DNA from: an uncultured Tropicimonas sp.
GTDB taxonomy: Bacteria > Pseudomonadota > Alphaproteobacteria > Rhodobacterales > Rhodobacteraceae
DNA: 64,000 nt
NCBI GenBank assembly: GCA_947497945.1
Contig: CANMIP010000002.1
Coordinates: 305,569 to 369,568 of the forward strand
Reading direction: 5' to 3'
Under the pieces are notes generated by a model, which had not been told where the DNA came from, searched no databases, and saw only the letters and a program-made list of their open reading frames with translations. Position 1 is the first letter of the stretch. Each line of letters begins with the position of its first letter. The position numbers were made by a program, and so were the translations under genes. Below, one piece after another: positions 35,681 through 45,784 of this stretch.

Positions 35681-36205
35681 TCAGCCCACGATCATCTGCT
35701 TGAGCTTCAGCGCCTCGTATTCCAGCTCCCGCAGGCGGAACTTGACCACGTCGCCGATGGAGATCATCCCGGCGATATGCTCGCCATCCACAACCGGCAT
35801 ATGACGGAACCGGCCCTCGGACATCTTGTGGAGGATCTCCAGGATCGGTGTTTCGGAGGTTGCGGTCACGACCTCTTTGGTCATGAGCTGGTCTGCCCGG
35901 GTATTGTCGGGATCCTCGTCGGGATGGGTGGCGAATCCCATCACGAGGTCGCGTTCGGTCAGCATGCCGACGAGATGCCCGTTCTGGTCCTTCACGACAA
36001 CAGAGCCGATCTTGTGGTCATACATGACCCGCACCACGTGCCGGATCGAATCAACGGGCCGCACGGAAACAACCTCATGCCCCTTGTCGGCAAGAATGGT
36101 TCCAGCCGTTCCCTTGTAAGCGTTCACAACCGCTGCTTCCACGGATTGGCTGTGCGTGTGTGGGTTCTCGTGGCCGAAATGCGGGGTCGTTTTCTTCGAT
36201 ACCAT
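35681..36205 (-). CDS. CBS-domain protein
   Basis: This encodes 174 residues with tandem CBS motifs (about 45-105 and 110-170; for example DHKIGSVVVKDQNGHLVGMLTERD and RFRHMPVVDGEHIAGMISIGDVV, each split here as a single conserved block). A CBS pair binds adenine nucleotides such as AMP or ATP and often senses energy state. No catalytic domain is attached. The ATG at 36205 gives MVSKKTTPHFG; longer starts are A/T-rich leader sequence. Divergent from pth. Confidence 0.88.
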   Translation of the reverse strand: MVSKKTTPHFGHENPHTHSQSVEAAVVNAYKGTAGTILADKGHEVVSVRPVDSIRHVVRVMYDHKIGSVVVKDQNGHLVGMLTERDLVMGFATHPDEDPDNTRADQLMTKEVVTATSETPILEILHKMSEGRFRHMPVVDGEHIAGMISIGDVVKFRLRELEYEALKLKQMIVG

Positions 36206-36417
36206 GTCTGTCGTCTCTCGCTGCCTGTCAGGTCGCGGGGAAAGAAATTTCCCCTTCAGGTACAGTTTAGACCCGCCGCCCCCGGTTTCCCCAGTGTAAA
36301 TTTCGAAAAGCGGCATTGCGGCGTACGAAAATGTCCTTGCCAATTTCACGGGCTGGAAATCGCGCACGGTTCACGGCATGAGGGGGACGCAACAGTACGC
36401 CAAATGGAGACAGCGCG

Positions 36418-37101
36418 GTGCAACTCTTTGTCGGCCTCGGCAATCCGGGCACGAAATACGCCCGAAACCGGCACAATATCGGCTTCATGGCGCTGGACCA
36501 GATCGCAGCGGATCATGGCTTCGGCCCCTGGCGCGGCAAGTTCCAGGGCGCGCTCTCGGAGGGCCGCTTCGGCTCGGATCGGGTCATGCTGCTCAAGCCG
36601 GAAACTTTCATGAACCGCTCCGGCCAGTCGGTCGGAGAAGCGATGCGGTTCTTCAAGCTGGAGCCGGGAGACGTGACGGTCTTCCATGACGAGCTGGATC
36701 TCGCGCCCGGCAAGCTGCGGGTGAAGCAGGGCGGCGGGCATGCCGGGCATAACGGGCTGCGCTCGATCCACGCCGCCATAGGCCCCGACTACCAGCGCAT
36801 TCGTATCGGCATCGGCCATCCGGGCCACAAGGACGCGGTCTCCGGCTATGTTCTGCGCGACTTTCCCAAGGCGGATGCGGAGTGGCTCGACGACCTGTTG
36901 CGCGGGATCGGTGACGGGGCGCCGTCGCTTGCGGCGGGCGACGCGGGCAAGTTCATGAACGCGGTTGCGCTGCGGGTGAACCCGCCCCGCTCTTCGACCA
37001 GCAAGCCGAAGGAGACGCCCAAACCGGCCGACCCCGCGCCCAAAACCGCGCAGCAAGAGACCCGCAACCCTCTGCAGAAGCTCGTGGACCGGTTCCGGTG
37101 A
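36418..37101 (+). CDS. pth: Peptidyl-tRNA hydrolase
   Basis: This encodes 227 residues; the last 35 form a Pro/Lys/Thr-rich tail beyond the core. It recycles tRNA from prematurely released peptidyl-tRNA. The core begins [18 protein letters not shown] with the catalytic His19, and FHDELDL supplies the catalytic Asp. The start is GTG, preceded by GGAGA. rplY, a frequent neighbour, is absent. Confidence 0.97.
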   Translation: MQLFVGLGNPGTKYARNRHNIGFMALDQIAADHGFGPWRGKFQGALSEGRFGSDRVMLLKPETFMNRSGQSVGEAMRFFKLEPGDVTVFHDELDLAPGKLRVKQGGGHAGHNGLRSIHAAIGPDYQRIRIGIGHPGHKDAVSGYVLRDFPKADAEWLDDLLRGIGDGAPSLAAGDAGKFMNAVALRVNPPRSSTSKPKETPKPADPAPKTAQQETRNPLQKLVDRFR

Positions 37102-38177
37102 ACCGCGCCGACGGCGTGCGCGCCTCGTTCGCGGAGCAGGTTCCCACCATGGAGCGGCTCGGCTCGCCCTTCATGGCGCGGTTGATGCGGCTGCTCGCAC
37201 AGCGCCTTGCGCCCGGCACGCCGGTGACAGACCGGATGCTCGACTGGCCCGGCGATCCGCACGCCGGGGCCGACAACCTGTCCATGCGGCTGGCCGGCGG
37301 GTTGCACGCGCTCGTCATCTCCGGCGACGCCCCTCGCCTGTCCGCCGCCTATCCGCCGCAACATTGCGATGACGAAACACTCTGGAACGCCATCGCCGCC
37401 GCGTTCGAGACCCATTCCGAGCAGCTCCAGCCCTGGCTGGACCGTCCGCCCCAGACCAACGAGATCCGCCGCGCCGCCGCCGTGATACCAGCGATGCATC
37501 TCGTGGCGCGGGCAACCGGCCTGCCGCTGGCTCTCTGGGAAGTCGGCTGTTCGGCCGGGTTGACCCTGCGCGCAGAGTCCTTTCACCTCGACGCCGGTGG
37601 GACTCATTTCGGCTCGGCGGCGGCCGCGCTGCGGCTTGCGCCGGACTGGGAAGGCACGCCCCCTGCCCCGACCGCGCTTGAGGTGATCGACCGGCGCGGC
37701 GTCGACCTGGCGCCGATGGATCCCGGCGATCCCGCGCATCGGCTGCGCCTGCTTTCCTATCTCTGGGCCGACCAGCCCGCCCGCCGCGCCCTGACCGAGG
37801 CTGCCATCACCGAGGCCGCGCGGCTTCCAGCGCAGCTCGAGCGCGCCGATGCGCTTGAATGGCTCGCCCGGAAGCTGCCCCTCCGACCGCGCGGGGCGAC
37901 CACCTTCCTGTTCCACACGATCGCCTGGCAATACCTGCCGCCCGACGCCCGCGCCCAAGGCGAGGCGTTGATCGCCTCAGAGGCGGCCCGGGCGACGGCC
38001 GACGCGCCGCTGGCCCGGTTCGGCATGGAAGGCGATGGCGGACCGGACGCGGCGCTGACGCTCCAGCTCTGGCCCGGCGAGATCCGCATCCCGCTCGGAC
38101 GCGCCGATTTTCACGGTCGTTCCGTCCGCTGGACGGCGGATCCGGACTGTCTGGACGAGGTTTTCGCAAAGCGCTGA
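37098..38177 (+). CDS. DUF2332 family protein
   Basis: This encodes 359 residues. Features of DUF2332 include [12 protein letters not shown] at the start, [35 protein letters not shown] and the end [22 protein letters not shown], here described only as blocks. The middle VGCSAGL resembles a methyltransferase-like glycine loop, so a SAM-dependent fold is possible. Start GTG overlaps the pth stop (GTGA), indicating coupling. Function unknown. Confidence 0.82.
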   Translation: MNRADGVRASFAEQVPTMERLGSPFMARLMRLLAQRLAPGTPVTDRMLDWPGDPHAGADNLSMRLAGGLHALVISGDAPRLSAAYPPQHCDDETLWNAIAAAFETHSEQLQPWLDRPPQTNEIRRAAAVIPAMHLVARATGLPLALWEVGCSAGLTLRAESFHLDAGGTHFGSAAAALRLAPDWEGTPPAPTALEVIDRRGVDLAPMDPGDPAHRLRLLSYLWADQPARRALTEAAITEAARLPAQLERADALEWLARKLPLRPRGATTFLFHTIAWQYLPPDARAQGEALIASEAARATADAPLARFGMEGDGGPDAALTLQLWPGEIRIPLGRADFHGRSVRWTADPDCLDEVFAKR

Positions 38178-38212
38178 TCCCGTTTGCACAACGCGCTGCT
38201 CTCGCTATCCTG

Positions 38213-39163
38213 TCAGGAAACAGGAGAGAGGCGCGCGACATGGAAAAGGATCCGTCCACCAATATCCTCGGCAGTGCGCTCCAGCCCTGCTCGAACGATC
38301 CCCTGACCGGCTTTTTCCGGGATGGCGCCTGCAATACCTGCGACAGCGACCGGGGCAGCCACACGGTCTGCGCCGTGATGACCGCCGAGTTCCTCGCCTA
38401 TTCGAAATATGTGGGCAATGACCTTTCCACCCCGCGCCCCGAGTTCAGCTTTCCCGGACTTCAACCGGGCGATCGCTGGTGCCTCTGCGCCTCCCGCTTC
38501 CTGCAGGCGCATGACGAGGGCTGCGCGCCAATGGTCGACCTGCTGGCGACCCATATCCGCGCGCTGAAGACGGTGCCGCTGGAAGTGCTCTATACCCACG
38601 CCCTCTCCGGCAATGGATCGGTCTCTGGCGGCGGCTGACAATTCGCCGTCCGTCAGATCCTCGATGAACAGACTGACAAGCTGCGCCCGTCCCGAAACGC
38701 CCACCTTGCGATAGATTGCGCTGGTTTGCGCCTTGACCGTGCCCTCCGACGGGTTGCGGACCCCGGAGATCTCCAGCGCGGAAAACCCTTTCGAGACAAG
38801 GAACGCAACATCGTGTTCGGCCAGCGTCAGGCCCCAGTCGACAAATCGCGTCTCCACCATCTCCTGGAAGACACTGGACAGCACCGCGAGCCTTCCCTCG
38901 GCTGCGCGCCGTCGTGCATCGCTCCGCCGCAGCATGACCCAGGTGATCAACGTGCCGACAACCAGCCCCACACCCGCACAGACCTCGATCAGCTCTTGCA
39001 AGCGCCAGTCCAACCGGCGCGTCCGGATCCCGATCAATGGTCCGAGAACGTCATAGGTGAAGAAAACAGCGCCCAGAAGCTGAAGCGCGACGGCAAGCAG
39101 CATGACCCATTTCGGGGGCCCGCTCCCGGTTGAGGACTGCCGCGGTTCAACCACCCAGGCCAT
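38213..39163 (-). CDS. Membrane-anchored LuxR-type HTH regulator with antisense C-terminal extension
   Basis: This encodes 316 residues as read. Residues 1-80 contain two membrane helices (about 19-38 and 62-78); a LuxR-type HTH follows at about 110-172 (LTLAEHDVAFLVSKGFSALE, then GTVKAQTSAIYRKVGVSGRA). A normal family member would stop near residue 175, but the frame stays open for about 140 more residues, all antisense to the DUF2237 gene. The stop has probably been lost. The ATG at 39163 follows GGGGAGGCGG. It overlaps the end of the frameshifted gene upstream by 17 bases. Confidence 0.7.
   Translation of the reverse strand: MAWVVEPRQSSTGSGPPKWVMLLAVALQLLGAVFFTYDVLGPLIGIRTRRLDWRLQELIEVCAGVGLVVGTLITWVMLRRSDARRRAAEGRLAVLSSVFQEMVETRFVDWGLTLAEHDVAFLVSKGFSALEISGVRNPSEGTVKAQTSAIYRKVGVSGRAQLVSLFIEDLTDGELSAAARDRSIAGEGVGIEHFQRHRLQRADMGRQQVDHWRAALVMRLQEAGGAEAPAIARLKSGKAELGARGGKVIAHIFRIGEELGGHHGADRVAAPVAVAGIAGAIPEKAGQGIVRAGLERTAEDIGGRILFHVARLSPVS
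38240..38638 (+). CDS. DUF2237 family protein
   Basis: This encodes 132 residues. It has the conserved DUF2237 cysteines and blocks: NILGSALQPCSNDPLTGFFRDG, CNTCDSDRGSHTVCAVMT and WCLCASRFLQAH, with about seven cysteines in all; each block is described, not a continuous run. The family is widespread and uncharacterised. The ATG follows AGGAGAGAGG. The whole gene is antisense to the extension of the LuxR-type regulator. Confidence 0.88.
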   Translation: MEKDPSTNILGSALQPCSNDPLTGFFRDGACNTCDSDRGSHTVCAVMTAEFLAYSKYVGNDLSTPRPEFSFPGLQPGDRWCLCASRFLQAHDEGCAPMVDLLATHIRALKTVPLEVLYTHALSGNGSVSGGG

Positions 39164-39677
39164 CCGCCTCCCCGTCCCACTCACTGCCCGGGTCGGACAG
39201 ATCCGCATCCCGCTCCGGTGCGGCCACTGGAGGCGACTGGCTGCCCGTGTCGGGGGCCAGCAGGTCCGGCTCCCCCGCCTCCTCCCCGCTATGGTCGTCC
39301 GGATCATCGGCGGTGGGATCGTTCCTCGGGTGCCTTTTTGCCTGGGCGTCGGTCCCGGACACTTCGCCCGCATCCAGGCGCGCACGCTCTACCGGGGGCA
39401 GCAACCCCATCAAGGCCGTCTGATCCCTCAAGGGCTGCGACGAATTCGGTCTCGTCGATCACGATCTCTCCCGAGCGGCGGGACAGAACGAGTCCACGCG
39501 TCTCCCTGCCCCGTTCGGCTTCGATCCGCCCCGTCCCAATGCATGGCGAATCTCGATGCGGGAACTCCCCTCACTTGTGAGCCGTTCGACCACCGCCTCC
39601 GTCACCTCCGCCCGTGACAGCGAACCGCTCGCAACCAGCGCAGTGGCCGCAACCAGGATGGTAGTGGACTGTTTCAC
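39147..39677 (-). pseudogene. Frameshifted PepSY-like secreted protein
   Basis: A GTG start at 39677 with GAGGAGGAAC upstream begins VKQSTTILVAATALVASGSL, a signal peptide, then VVERLTSEGSSRIEIRH. The frame then continues in another phase as RIEAERGRETRGLVLSRRSG and EIVIDETEF, resembling the EIVLN-RTGEIL pattern of small PepSY-like domains, and returns to the first phase as an acidic Asp/Glu/Pro-rich tail. Two compensating shifts are needed: one in the four-C run at 39529-39532, one near 39425-39431. Either a decayed gene or sequence errors. Confidence 0.6.
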
Positions 39678-40663
39678 GTCGCGTTCCTCCTCTCGGATCG
39701 CAGGTTCGAAGAACCAGAAACAGAGGGAACCCGACAGATCCATCTGCCTGGAGTTGAAATGGACGCGCAATAACTCCGGTTTTTTGAAGAAAGATGTGAG
39801 TCCTGGACACAGGCGCTCGCATCTCAGGCGAGAAGCCCGCTTCCCGACTCGCCGGGGCTTTAATCAACCAACCGAGATAGTTGGGGGCGCTGCCCCCAAA
39901 CCCCCGGGATATTTTGGGAAAAAGGAAGAATTGCTTCCTCTTTGGCATTCCTTTCTGCAGCAGGCTCCCTAGCGCTGCGCGAACGCTTCTTTCACTGGAT
40001 TTCTTCCCGCTCGCAAGGATGATGCATGTTGACGTTCTTGCCGGGCATTTGTTCCGCATGTTCAGGGATTGATCGCAAATGGGCACGCGGATCCTGGGCT
40101 TGCGCTGGGTCGGCATTTGCGACTCAGGTTGGCGGTCCCATCAATGTAACCGAACGGGCGGCAAATGCGCCGTGGAGTAACCATAGGCCGGGACTGCGGC
40201 GCCTTGCGGTTTCAAGTGTGGACCCGATGATCCCGTCCTCCCCCCAAGTTTGGAGCAGGTGGTTCCTCTCCTGATCTTTCCAACAGCATGGCCCCGAACC
40301 GAAGCGAGCGGGAGTGTGCCAAAGGCTGGAACTCACTTGTGCCGCACAGAAAAACGCCTTCGTCTGAATCTTAGCCACGATCTCCAGCGGCACGGCTCCA
40401 TGTCGTCGCGCGAAAGCAGGTTTGAACTCAAACATGCTGCTTCGGCACTCGGCTGTTGGCGACAACTCCAAACTCTTCCTTTTTCGGAAAATATCCCCGC
40501 CGGAGGCACGATCCGAGGATCGTTCGCACCCGCATGGCGAGAGCCTCCCGAAAGGCGGCTGGGGCCGCCATCCGAACCACTACTTCACTTTCTGAATCTG
40601 GAAAACAAGATCGTCAGAGACATCTCGGCACGCCCCCTCGTCAGCGCGACAAGATCCGGCCCG
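39678..40663. other. About 1 kb without a supported gene
   Basis: The stretch between the frameshifted gene and trpB has patchy, lower GC and no frame with both a ribosome site and a recognisable domain. It contains the palindromic repeat at 39881. A minus-strand frame starting near 40435 (MFEFKPAFARRHGAVPLE) is the least bad candidate but lacks a Shine-Dalgarno. It may be remnant accessory DNA. Confidence 0.5.
39881..39930. repeat. Palindromic GC-rich intergenic repeat
   Basis: TTGGGGGC-GCT-GCCCCCAA (39881-39899) is followed by ACCCCCGGGATATTTTGGG and an A/G-rich end. I recall near-identical elements (GGGGGCGCTGCCCCC plus CCCCCGGGATATTTT) scattered between genes of many Rhodobacteraceae. 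Only one copy is in this window. Confidence 0.65.
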
Positions 40664-41896
40664 TCAGTCGCCCTCGCCCATATTCACGCCCAGCGCGCGG
40701 GCAACGGTGAAGATATCCTTGTCGCCCCGTCCACACATGTTCATGCAGATAATGTGGTCTTCCGGCAGCTCTGGCGCCATTTTCACGACATGAGCCAGCG
40801 CATGGGACGGCTCCAGAGCCGGGATGATCCCCTCTTGCTCGCAGCAGAGTTGGAAGGCGGCCAGCGCCTCCACATCGGTGATCGAGACATATTTCGCACG
40901 GCCGATATCATGCAGCCAGGAATGCTCCGGCCCGATGCCCGGATAGTCGAGCCCAGCCGAGATCGAATGGCCTTCGAGGATCTGCCCATCCTCGTCCTGC
41001 AACAGGTAGGTCCGGTTGCCGTGCAGCACGCCAGGGCGCCCGCCGGTCAGCGAGGCGCAATGCTCCATCTTCTCGTTGACGCCGCGCCCACCGGCTTCGA
41101 CACCAATGATCTCGACCTCCTTGTCGTCAAGGAAGGGGTAGAACAGCCCCATCGCGTTGGAACCGCCGCCAATGGCCGCGATCAGCGTATCGGGCAGCCG
41201 GCCCTCGCGCTCCATCATCTGCGCCTTGGCTTCCTTGCCGATGATGCACTGGAAATCGCGGACCATCGCCGGATAGGGATGCGGGCCCGCAACCGTTCCG
41301 ATGCAATAGAAAGTGTCGCGGACATTGGTCACCCAGTCGCGCAGCGCGTCGTTCATCGCGTCCTTCAGCGTGCCGCGCCCGGAGGTCACGGGGATGACCT
41401 CGGCGCCGAGCAGCTTCATGCGGAACACGTTCGGCGCTTGCCGCTCGACATCGGTCGCGCCCATATAGACAACGCATTTCAGCCCGAACTTGGCGCAGAC
41501 CGTCGCCGTTGCCACGCCATGCTGGCCGGCGCCGGTCTCGGCGATGATCCGGGTCTTGCCCATGCGGCGGGCGAGGATGATCTGGCCGAGCACGTTGTTG
41601 ATCTTGTGCGCGCCGGTATGGTTCAGCTCGTCGCGCTTGAGATAGATCTTCGCGCCTCCGAGGTGATCGGTCAGGCGGTCAGCGAAATAGAGCGGCGAGG
41701 GGCGGCCGACATAATGTGTCCAGAGATCGTCCATCTCGGCCCAGAAGCTCTCGTCGGTCTTGGCATGTTCATATTGCGCTTCCAGCTCCAGGATCAGCGG
41801 CATCAGCGTCTCGGAAACGAAACGACCACCAAATTTCCCGAAGCGACCCTTTTCGTCGGGTCCGCTCATGAACGAATTGAAAAGATCTTCGGCCAT
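40664..41896 (-). CDS. trpB: Tryptophan synthase beta subunit
   Basis: This encodes 410 residues, normal for TrpB1. It joins indole and serine to make tryptophan. The PLP lysine is Lys98 in [11 protein letters not shown], the catalytic Glu follows in [10 protein letters not shown], and GGGSNAMG binds the phosphate. GGGCAGG precedes the ATG. In relatives trpB follows trpF directly; here a GNAT gene and 337 bases without a gene (41897-42233) lie between. Confidence 0.98.
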   Translation of the reverse strand: MAEDLFNSFMSGPDEKGRFGKFGGRFVSETLMPLILELEAQYEHAKTDESFWAEMDDLWTHYVGRPSPLYFADRLTDHLGGAKIYLKRDELNHTGAHKINNVLGQIILARRMGKTRIIAETGAGQHGVATATVCAKFGLKCVVYMGATDVERQAPNVFRMKLLGAEVIPVTSGRGTLKDAMNDALRDWVTNVRDTFYCIGTVAGPHPYPAMVRDFQCIIGKEAKAQMMEREGRLPDTLIAAIGGGSNAMGLFYPFLDDKEVEIIGVEAGGRGVNEKMEHCASLTGGRPGVLHGNRTYLLQDEDGQILEGHSISAGLDYPGIGPEHSWLHDIGRAKYVSITDVEALAAFQLCCEQEGIIPALEPSHALAHVVKMAPELPEDHIICMNMCGRGDKDIFTVARALGVNMGEGD

Positions 41897-42233
41897 CCTG
41901 CCCTCGCTTCTGACGCCGCCCGGAGGGACGGCCCGCGCGACACTACACAAAGCCTCCGGCGGGGAAAATCCCCTGCACGTGGCATTTGGCGATATTTTGG
42001 CACGGTCCGCCGTGGAGGCTCGGCACGGGGCGACTCGGGTCGGTGGCAGCCATTGGAACCGAGCACTGATTGGCACGGTCTCCAGGCGAAGCCGCCGTGC
42101 CAGCGCCTTTCCGTCCCGGCTGGCTGGCACTTCGTCACCCGAATGCAACGGCTGGAACGTCTTCGGGTCTGGCCTGAATACAGTGCAGACCCCGGATGAT
42201 GCAGCGAAAGCCCGCGCCGTCCGACAATCAGCC

Positions 42234-42683
42234 TCAGTTCAGCCCTTTCTTGAACCCGACATGCGTCGCGGCGTAGCCCAGCCGCTCGTAGAAGGAATGC
42301 GCCCGTTTGCGCTCGGCATTCGACGTGAACTGCAGCAGCGTGCAACCGCTTGCCCGCGCGCGCGCCTCCGCATCCGCCATCAGCGCCGCCCCGATCCCCT
42401 GCCCGCGCCGCACCGCCGCAACCCGAACGGATTCGAGTTGCGCCCGGCGCGCAGCGCGCAGCGAGAGGCCGGAAATCATCGTCAACTGGTAGGTCGCGAC
42501 AATGGCGCCGTCTTCCTCGCCAACCACAAGCAGATTGCCGCCCTCGGCCTGCATCGCCTCGAAGGCTGCAAGATAGGAGGGCATGTCGGCGCTTTCGCGC
42601 GCCTGGCCGAGCATGTCATCCGCCAGCATCGCCACAATGGCAGGGACATCCTCTGCCCGCGCCGCGCGCCAGAGAACTGTCAC
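42234..42683 (-). CDS. GNAT-family N-acetyltransferase
   Basis: This encodes 149 residues. The acetyl-CoA loop is seen in [21 protein letters not shown] (a R-x-x-G-x-G/A motif at about 95-110; written here as the motif block), and the C-terminal helix [16 protein letters not shown] closes the fold. The start is GTG, overlapping the trpF stop (GTGA), which implies coupling. The substrate is unknown. Its position in a trp operon is unusual. Confidence 0.9.
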   Translation of the reverse strand: MTVLWRAARAEDVPAIVAMLADDMLGQARESADMPSYLAAFEAMQAEGGNLLVVGEEDGAIVATYQLTMISGLSLRAARRAQLESVRVAAVRRGQGIGAALMADAEARARASGCTLLQFTSNAERKRAHSFYERLGYAATHVGFKKGLN

Positions 42684-43324
42684 GATTGCGCCGCCTGGAC
42701 GAAATCCGAGATCAGGGCCGCGTCCTTCAGTCCAGGTGCCGCCTCGACGCCCGACGAGACATCGACCTGCCTGGCCCCCGTCAGATGCACCGCGTCGCGC
42801 ACATTCTCCGGCGTCAATCCGCCCGCCAGCATCCAGGGCACTGCCCAGCGTCGGCCGGCGATCAGCCGCCAGTCGAAGGCCAGCCCGTTTCCTCCCGGCA
42901 GCCCGCCATCCTTGGGCGGCTTGGCATCCACCAGCAATTGGTCGGCCACACGGGAATACTCGACGAGCTTGGGAAGGTCCGACTCGTCCGCGATCCCGAC
43001 CGCCTTCATGACCGGTAACCCGTAACGCTCCCGCAGCGCGGCCACGCGCTCGGGGCTCTCGGCGCCGTGGAGCTGGAGCATGTCCAACGGCACCGCCTCG
43101 GTGATCCGGTCCAGTTCGGCATCGGTTGCGTTCACCGTCAACGCCACCTTGGCCAGCCCGACAGGGGCCTCCAGGGCCAGCGCCTTGGCCGCCTCGACCT
43201 CCAGGTGACGCGGCGATTTTTCGAAGAAGACGAAACCGGCATAGGCCGCCCCGGCATAAACCACGGCAGCCAGATCCTGCGACCGGGTCAGGCCGCAGAT
43301 CTTTACGCGAATGTCAGAGGGCAT
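42680..43324 (-). CDS. trpF: Phosphoribosylanthranilate isomerase
   Basis: This encodes 214 residues of the (beta/alpha)8 isomerase. The catalytic Cys is in [11 protein letters not shown] near residue 9 and the general acid Asp in the [10 protein letters not shown] phosphate-binding region of the C-terminus is preceded by QVDVSSGVE. It converts phosphoribosylanthranilate to CdRP in tryptophan synthesis. Start ATG gives [12 protein letters not shown]. Confidence 0.97.
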   Translation of the reverse strand: MPSDIRVKICGLTRSQDLAAVVYAGAAYAGFVFFEKSPRHLEVEAAKALALEAPVGLAKVALTVNATDAELDRITEAVPLDMLQLHGAESPERVAALRERYGLPVMKAVGIADESDLPKLVEYSRVADQLLVDAKPPKDGGLPGGNGLAFDWRLIAGRRWAVPWMLAGGLTPENVRDAVHLTGARQVDVSSGVEAAPGLKDAALISDFVQAAQS

Positions 43325-43328
43325 CGGC

Positions 43329-43694
43329 TCAGGAAGCCTTGCGCTTGGGCGCCTCTTCGAGAATCGCCAGCACGTCGTCCTTGCCCTTGTTCTTCTCGGC
43401 CTTGAGCTCGGTCACCTCGCGGTGCAGCTTCTTGACCTGGCGCTGGCGCTTGGAAACCTCGGAGCGGTGCTTGCTCTCGCGAATCCATTCCAGCAGGTAG
43501 CCCAGCAGCACGCCGACGGCGACGAAGCCAAGCGCGACGATAAAGAGCGGCAGCTCGATGGTGAAATTCCAGTTGGCCAGATCGGCCAGCGGCGCGGGCA
43601 GCACGGTCAGGGTGACGGGGCCGCGATTGGCCATGGACACCACGACGAGCCCGGCCACGATGAGCCCGACGAACAGGTAACGGATGTAACGCAT
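43329..43694 (-). CDS. lapA: LapA/DUF1049 domain membrane protein
   Basis: This encodes 121 residues with two membrane helices (about 4-22 and 45-66) and a basic, coiled-coil-forming C-terminal part (about 72-120). This is the LapA pattern; in enterobacteria LapA works with LapB in lipopolysaccharide assembly control. Whether the function is the same here is inferred. GAGGGGC precedes the ATG. It lies between ihfB and trpF, as in related genomes. Confidence 0.85.
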   Translation of the reverse strand: MRYIRYLFVGLIVAGLVVVSMANRGPVTLTVLPAPLADLANWNFTIELPLFIVALGFVAVGVLLGYLLEWIRESKHRSEVSKRQRQVKKLHREVTELKAEKNKGKDDVLAILEEAPKRKAS

Positions 43695-43707
43695 CTTGGC
43701 GCCCCTC

Positions 43708-43998
43708 TCAGCTTTCCTCGATGCCGTTCAGCCGGTCCCGAAGGAGCTTTCCGGTCTTGAAGAACGGCACGTGTTTTTCCTCCACGTCCACCGCTTCGCC
43801 GGTGCGTGGATTCCGTCCTGTCCTCGCATCCCTTTTCTTCACGGAAAAGGCGCCGAAACCGCGCAGTTCAACCCGGTCCCCCCGTGCCATCGCATCAATG
43901 ATCTCTTCGAAGACCGTATTGACGATCTTTTCCACATCCCTCTGGAAAAGATGCGGGTTCTCCTCGGACAGGATCTGGATCAGTTCGGATCGAATCAT
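43708..43998 (-). CDS. ihfB: Integration host factor beta subunit
   Basis: This encodes 96 residues of the HU/IHF fold, starting [17 protein letters not shown]. The DNA-binding arm is [20 protein letters not shown], with the intercalating Pro at its tip. It partners IhfA in DNA bending for transcription and recombination. rpsA, its frequent upstream neighbour, is absent; the upstream gene is a symporter on the same strand. Confidence 0.97.
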   Translation of the reverse strand: MIRSELIQILSEENPHLFQRDVEKIVNTVFEEIIDAMARGDRVELRGFGAFSVKKRDARTGRNPRTGEAVDVEEKHVPFFKTGKLLRDRLNGIEES

Positions 43999-44284
43999 GT
44001 TTCTCCCCCACAACCGCGCTGGAGTTGGCGGCGCACTGTTCGTGTCATTCGCCCGACTATACGTCATTTTTGCCATTCGGGAATGCAAAAGGGCGGCTTT
44101 CGACGCGGAATTTTCTCTGTAACGCCCCGGAAAAAGGCGAGAAAAAACCAAGGTTCCTCTTGAGCAGGCGATATCCGGCCGAAAGAGCGCCCGAACGCGC
44201 CGGTCGAATCGCGCCGGGCATGGTGCGATTCTCTGCGCCCGCCCCGGGATAGGGCGGACGCGATCTCGTGATTTGGTGCAGGCG

Positions 44285-45640
44285 TCAGGCGCTTTCGGTC
44301 TCACCGCCCGAGGCGAAATAGGCCCGCGTCAGCCGGAAGACGACCGGGCTCAGCAGCGCCAGAGCGATCAGGTTCGGCACAGCCATCAGCGCGTTGAGCG
44401 TGTCGGCCAGCAGCCAGACGAAGCCCAGGTCGGCCATGGCTCCGAGCGGCACCGCGATGCACCAGAGCAGCCGGAAGGGCAGCAGCGACTTCACGCCGAA
44501 GAAGAACTCGACGCATTTCTCGCCATAGAAAGACCAGCCGAGGATGGTCGTGAAGGCAAAGACCGAGAGCGCGGCGGCGATGATGTAGTTGCCGAGGCCC
44601 GGCAGGGTCTGTTCGAAGGCCAGAGATGTCAGCCCGGCGCCGGATTCGCCCGAGGTCCAGGCGCCCGACGCGATGATCGCAAGCCCGGTGATGGTGCAGA
44701 CGATGATCGTGTCGATGAAGGTGCCGAGCATGGCAACGAGCCCTTGCGTGACCGGGCCGCGGGTCTCGGCGGCGGCATGGGCAATGGGCGCGGAGCCAAG
44801 CCCCGCCTCGTTGGAGAAGACGCCACGCGCCACGCCGAAACGGATCGCGGCCCAGACGGCGGCGCCGGCAAAGCCCCCTTCGGCTGCGGTCGGCGTGAAG
44901 GCATGGGTGAAGACGAGACCGAAGGCGGTGCCCAGCGAGCCGATATTGAGCAGCAGCACGATCAGGCCGGCGAGGATGTAGAGCACGGCCATCAGCGGCA
45001 CCAGCTTGCCGGCCACCGAGGCGATGCGGGTGATGCCGCCAAGGATGACCGCGCCGGTCAGGGTCATCAGGATCAGCCCGGTGAGCAGCGGCGGCAGGCC
45101 GAAGGTTGTGTCCATCACATCGGCGACGGAGTTTGCCTGCACCGTGTTGCCGATGCCGAAACCCGCAATGGCGCCAAAGCCGGCGAAGAGCGGCGCCAGC
45201 CAGTACCAGCGGCGCCCAAGCCCGTTCTTGATGTAGTACATCGGGCCGCCGACGTAATTGCCCAGCGCGTCACGCTCGCGATATTTCACCGCCAGCACGG
45301 CCTCGGCATATTTCGTCGCCATGCCGACCAGCGCCGTCATCCACATCCAGAACAGAGCGCCCGGCCCGCCGAGAAAGACGGCCGTCGCCACGCCGGCGAT
45401 ATTCCCGGTGCCGATGGTGGCCGAGAGCGAGGTCATCAGCGCGTTGAACGGGCTGATCTGGCCCTCGCCAGAGCCTTCGCGGCCCTTCCAGAGCAGGCTG
45501 AAGCCCATGCCGAGCCTGATAATCGGCATGAATTTGAGCCCGACCTGGAGGAAGAACCCCACCCCGAGGATGAGGACGAGCATCAGCGGCCCCCAGACGA
45601 TCGAATTTATCTGTCCCACAAAACCGGACAAGGTTTCCAT
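44285..45640 (-). CDS. Alanine/glycine:cation symporter (AGCS family)
   Basis: This encodes 451 residues with about eleven membrane helices. AGCS signatures include [19 protein letters not shown] near 95-115 and [17 protein letters not shown] near 275-290. It imports alanine or glycine with sodium. GGGAGGC precedes the ATG. The next gene upstream on the same strand encodes a D-Ala-D-Ala carboxypeptidase. Confidence 0.95.
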   Translation of the reverse strand: METLSGFVGQINSIVWGPLMLVLILGVGFFLQVGLKFMPIIRLGMGFSLLWKGREGSGEGQISPFNALMTSLSATIGTGNIAGVATAVFLGGPGALFWMWMTALVGMATKYAEAVLAVKYRERDALGNYVGGPMYYIKNGLGRRWYWLAPLFAGFGAIAGFGIGNTVQANSVADVMDTTFGLPPLLTGLILMTLTGAVILGGITRIASVAGKLVPLMAVLYILAGLIVLLLNIGSLGTAFGLVFTHAFTPTAAEGGFAGAAVWAAIRFGVARGVFSNEAGLGSAPIAHAAAETRGPVTQGLVAMLGTFIDTIIVCTITGLAIIASGAWTSGESGAGLTSLAFEQTLPGLGNYIIAAALSVFAFTTILGWSFYGEKCVEFFFGVKSLLPFRLLWCIAVPLGAMADLGFVWLLADTLNALMAVPNLIALALLSPVVFRLTRAYFASGGETESA

Positions 45641-45784
45641 GGCTTAGCCTCCCTTCTTGTTGGTCTTCTGCCGGGCGCGAACCCGCCCCGACAGCGCCCG
45701 CGAAGGGTAGCGAAACCGCTCCGATGCGGAAACGGCCATTGCTGCATGGCTGCCCTGCCGGGAAAGGCGCGGCTGTCGCCGGGA

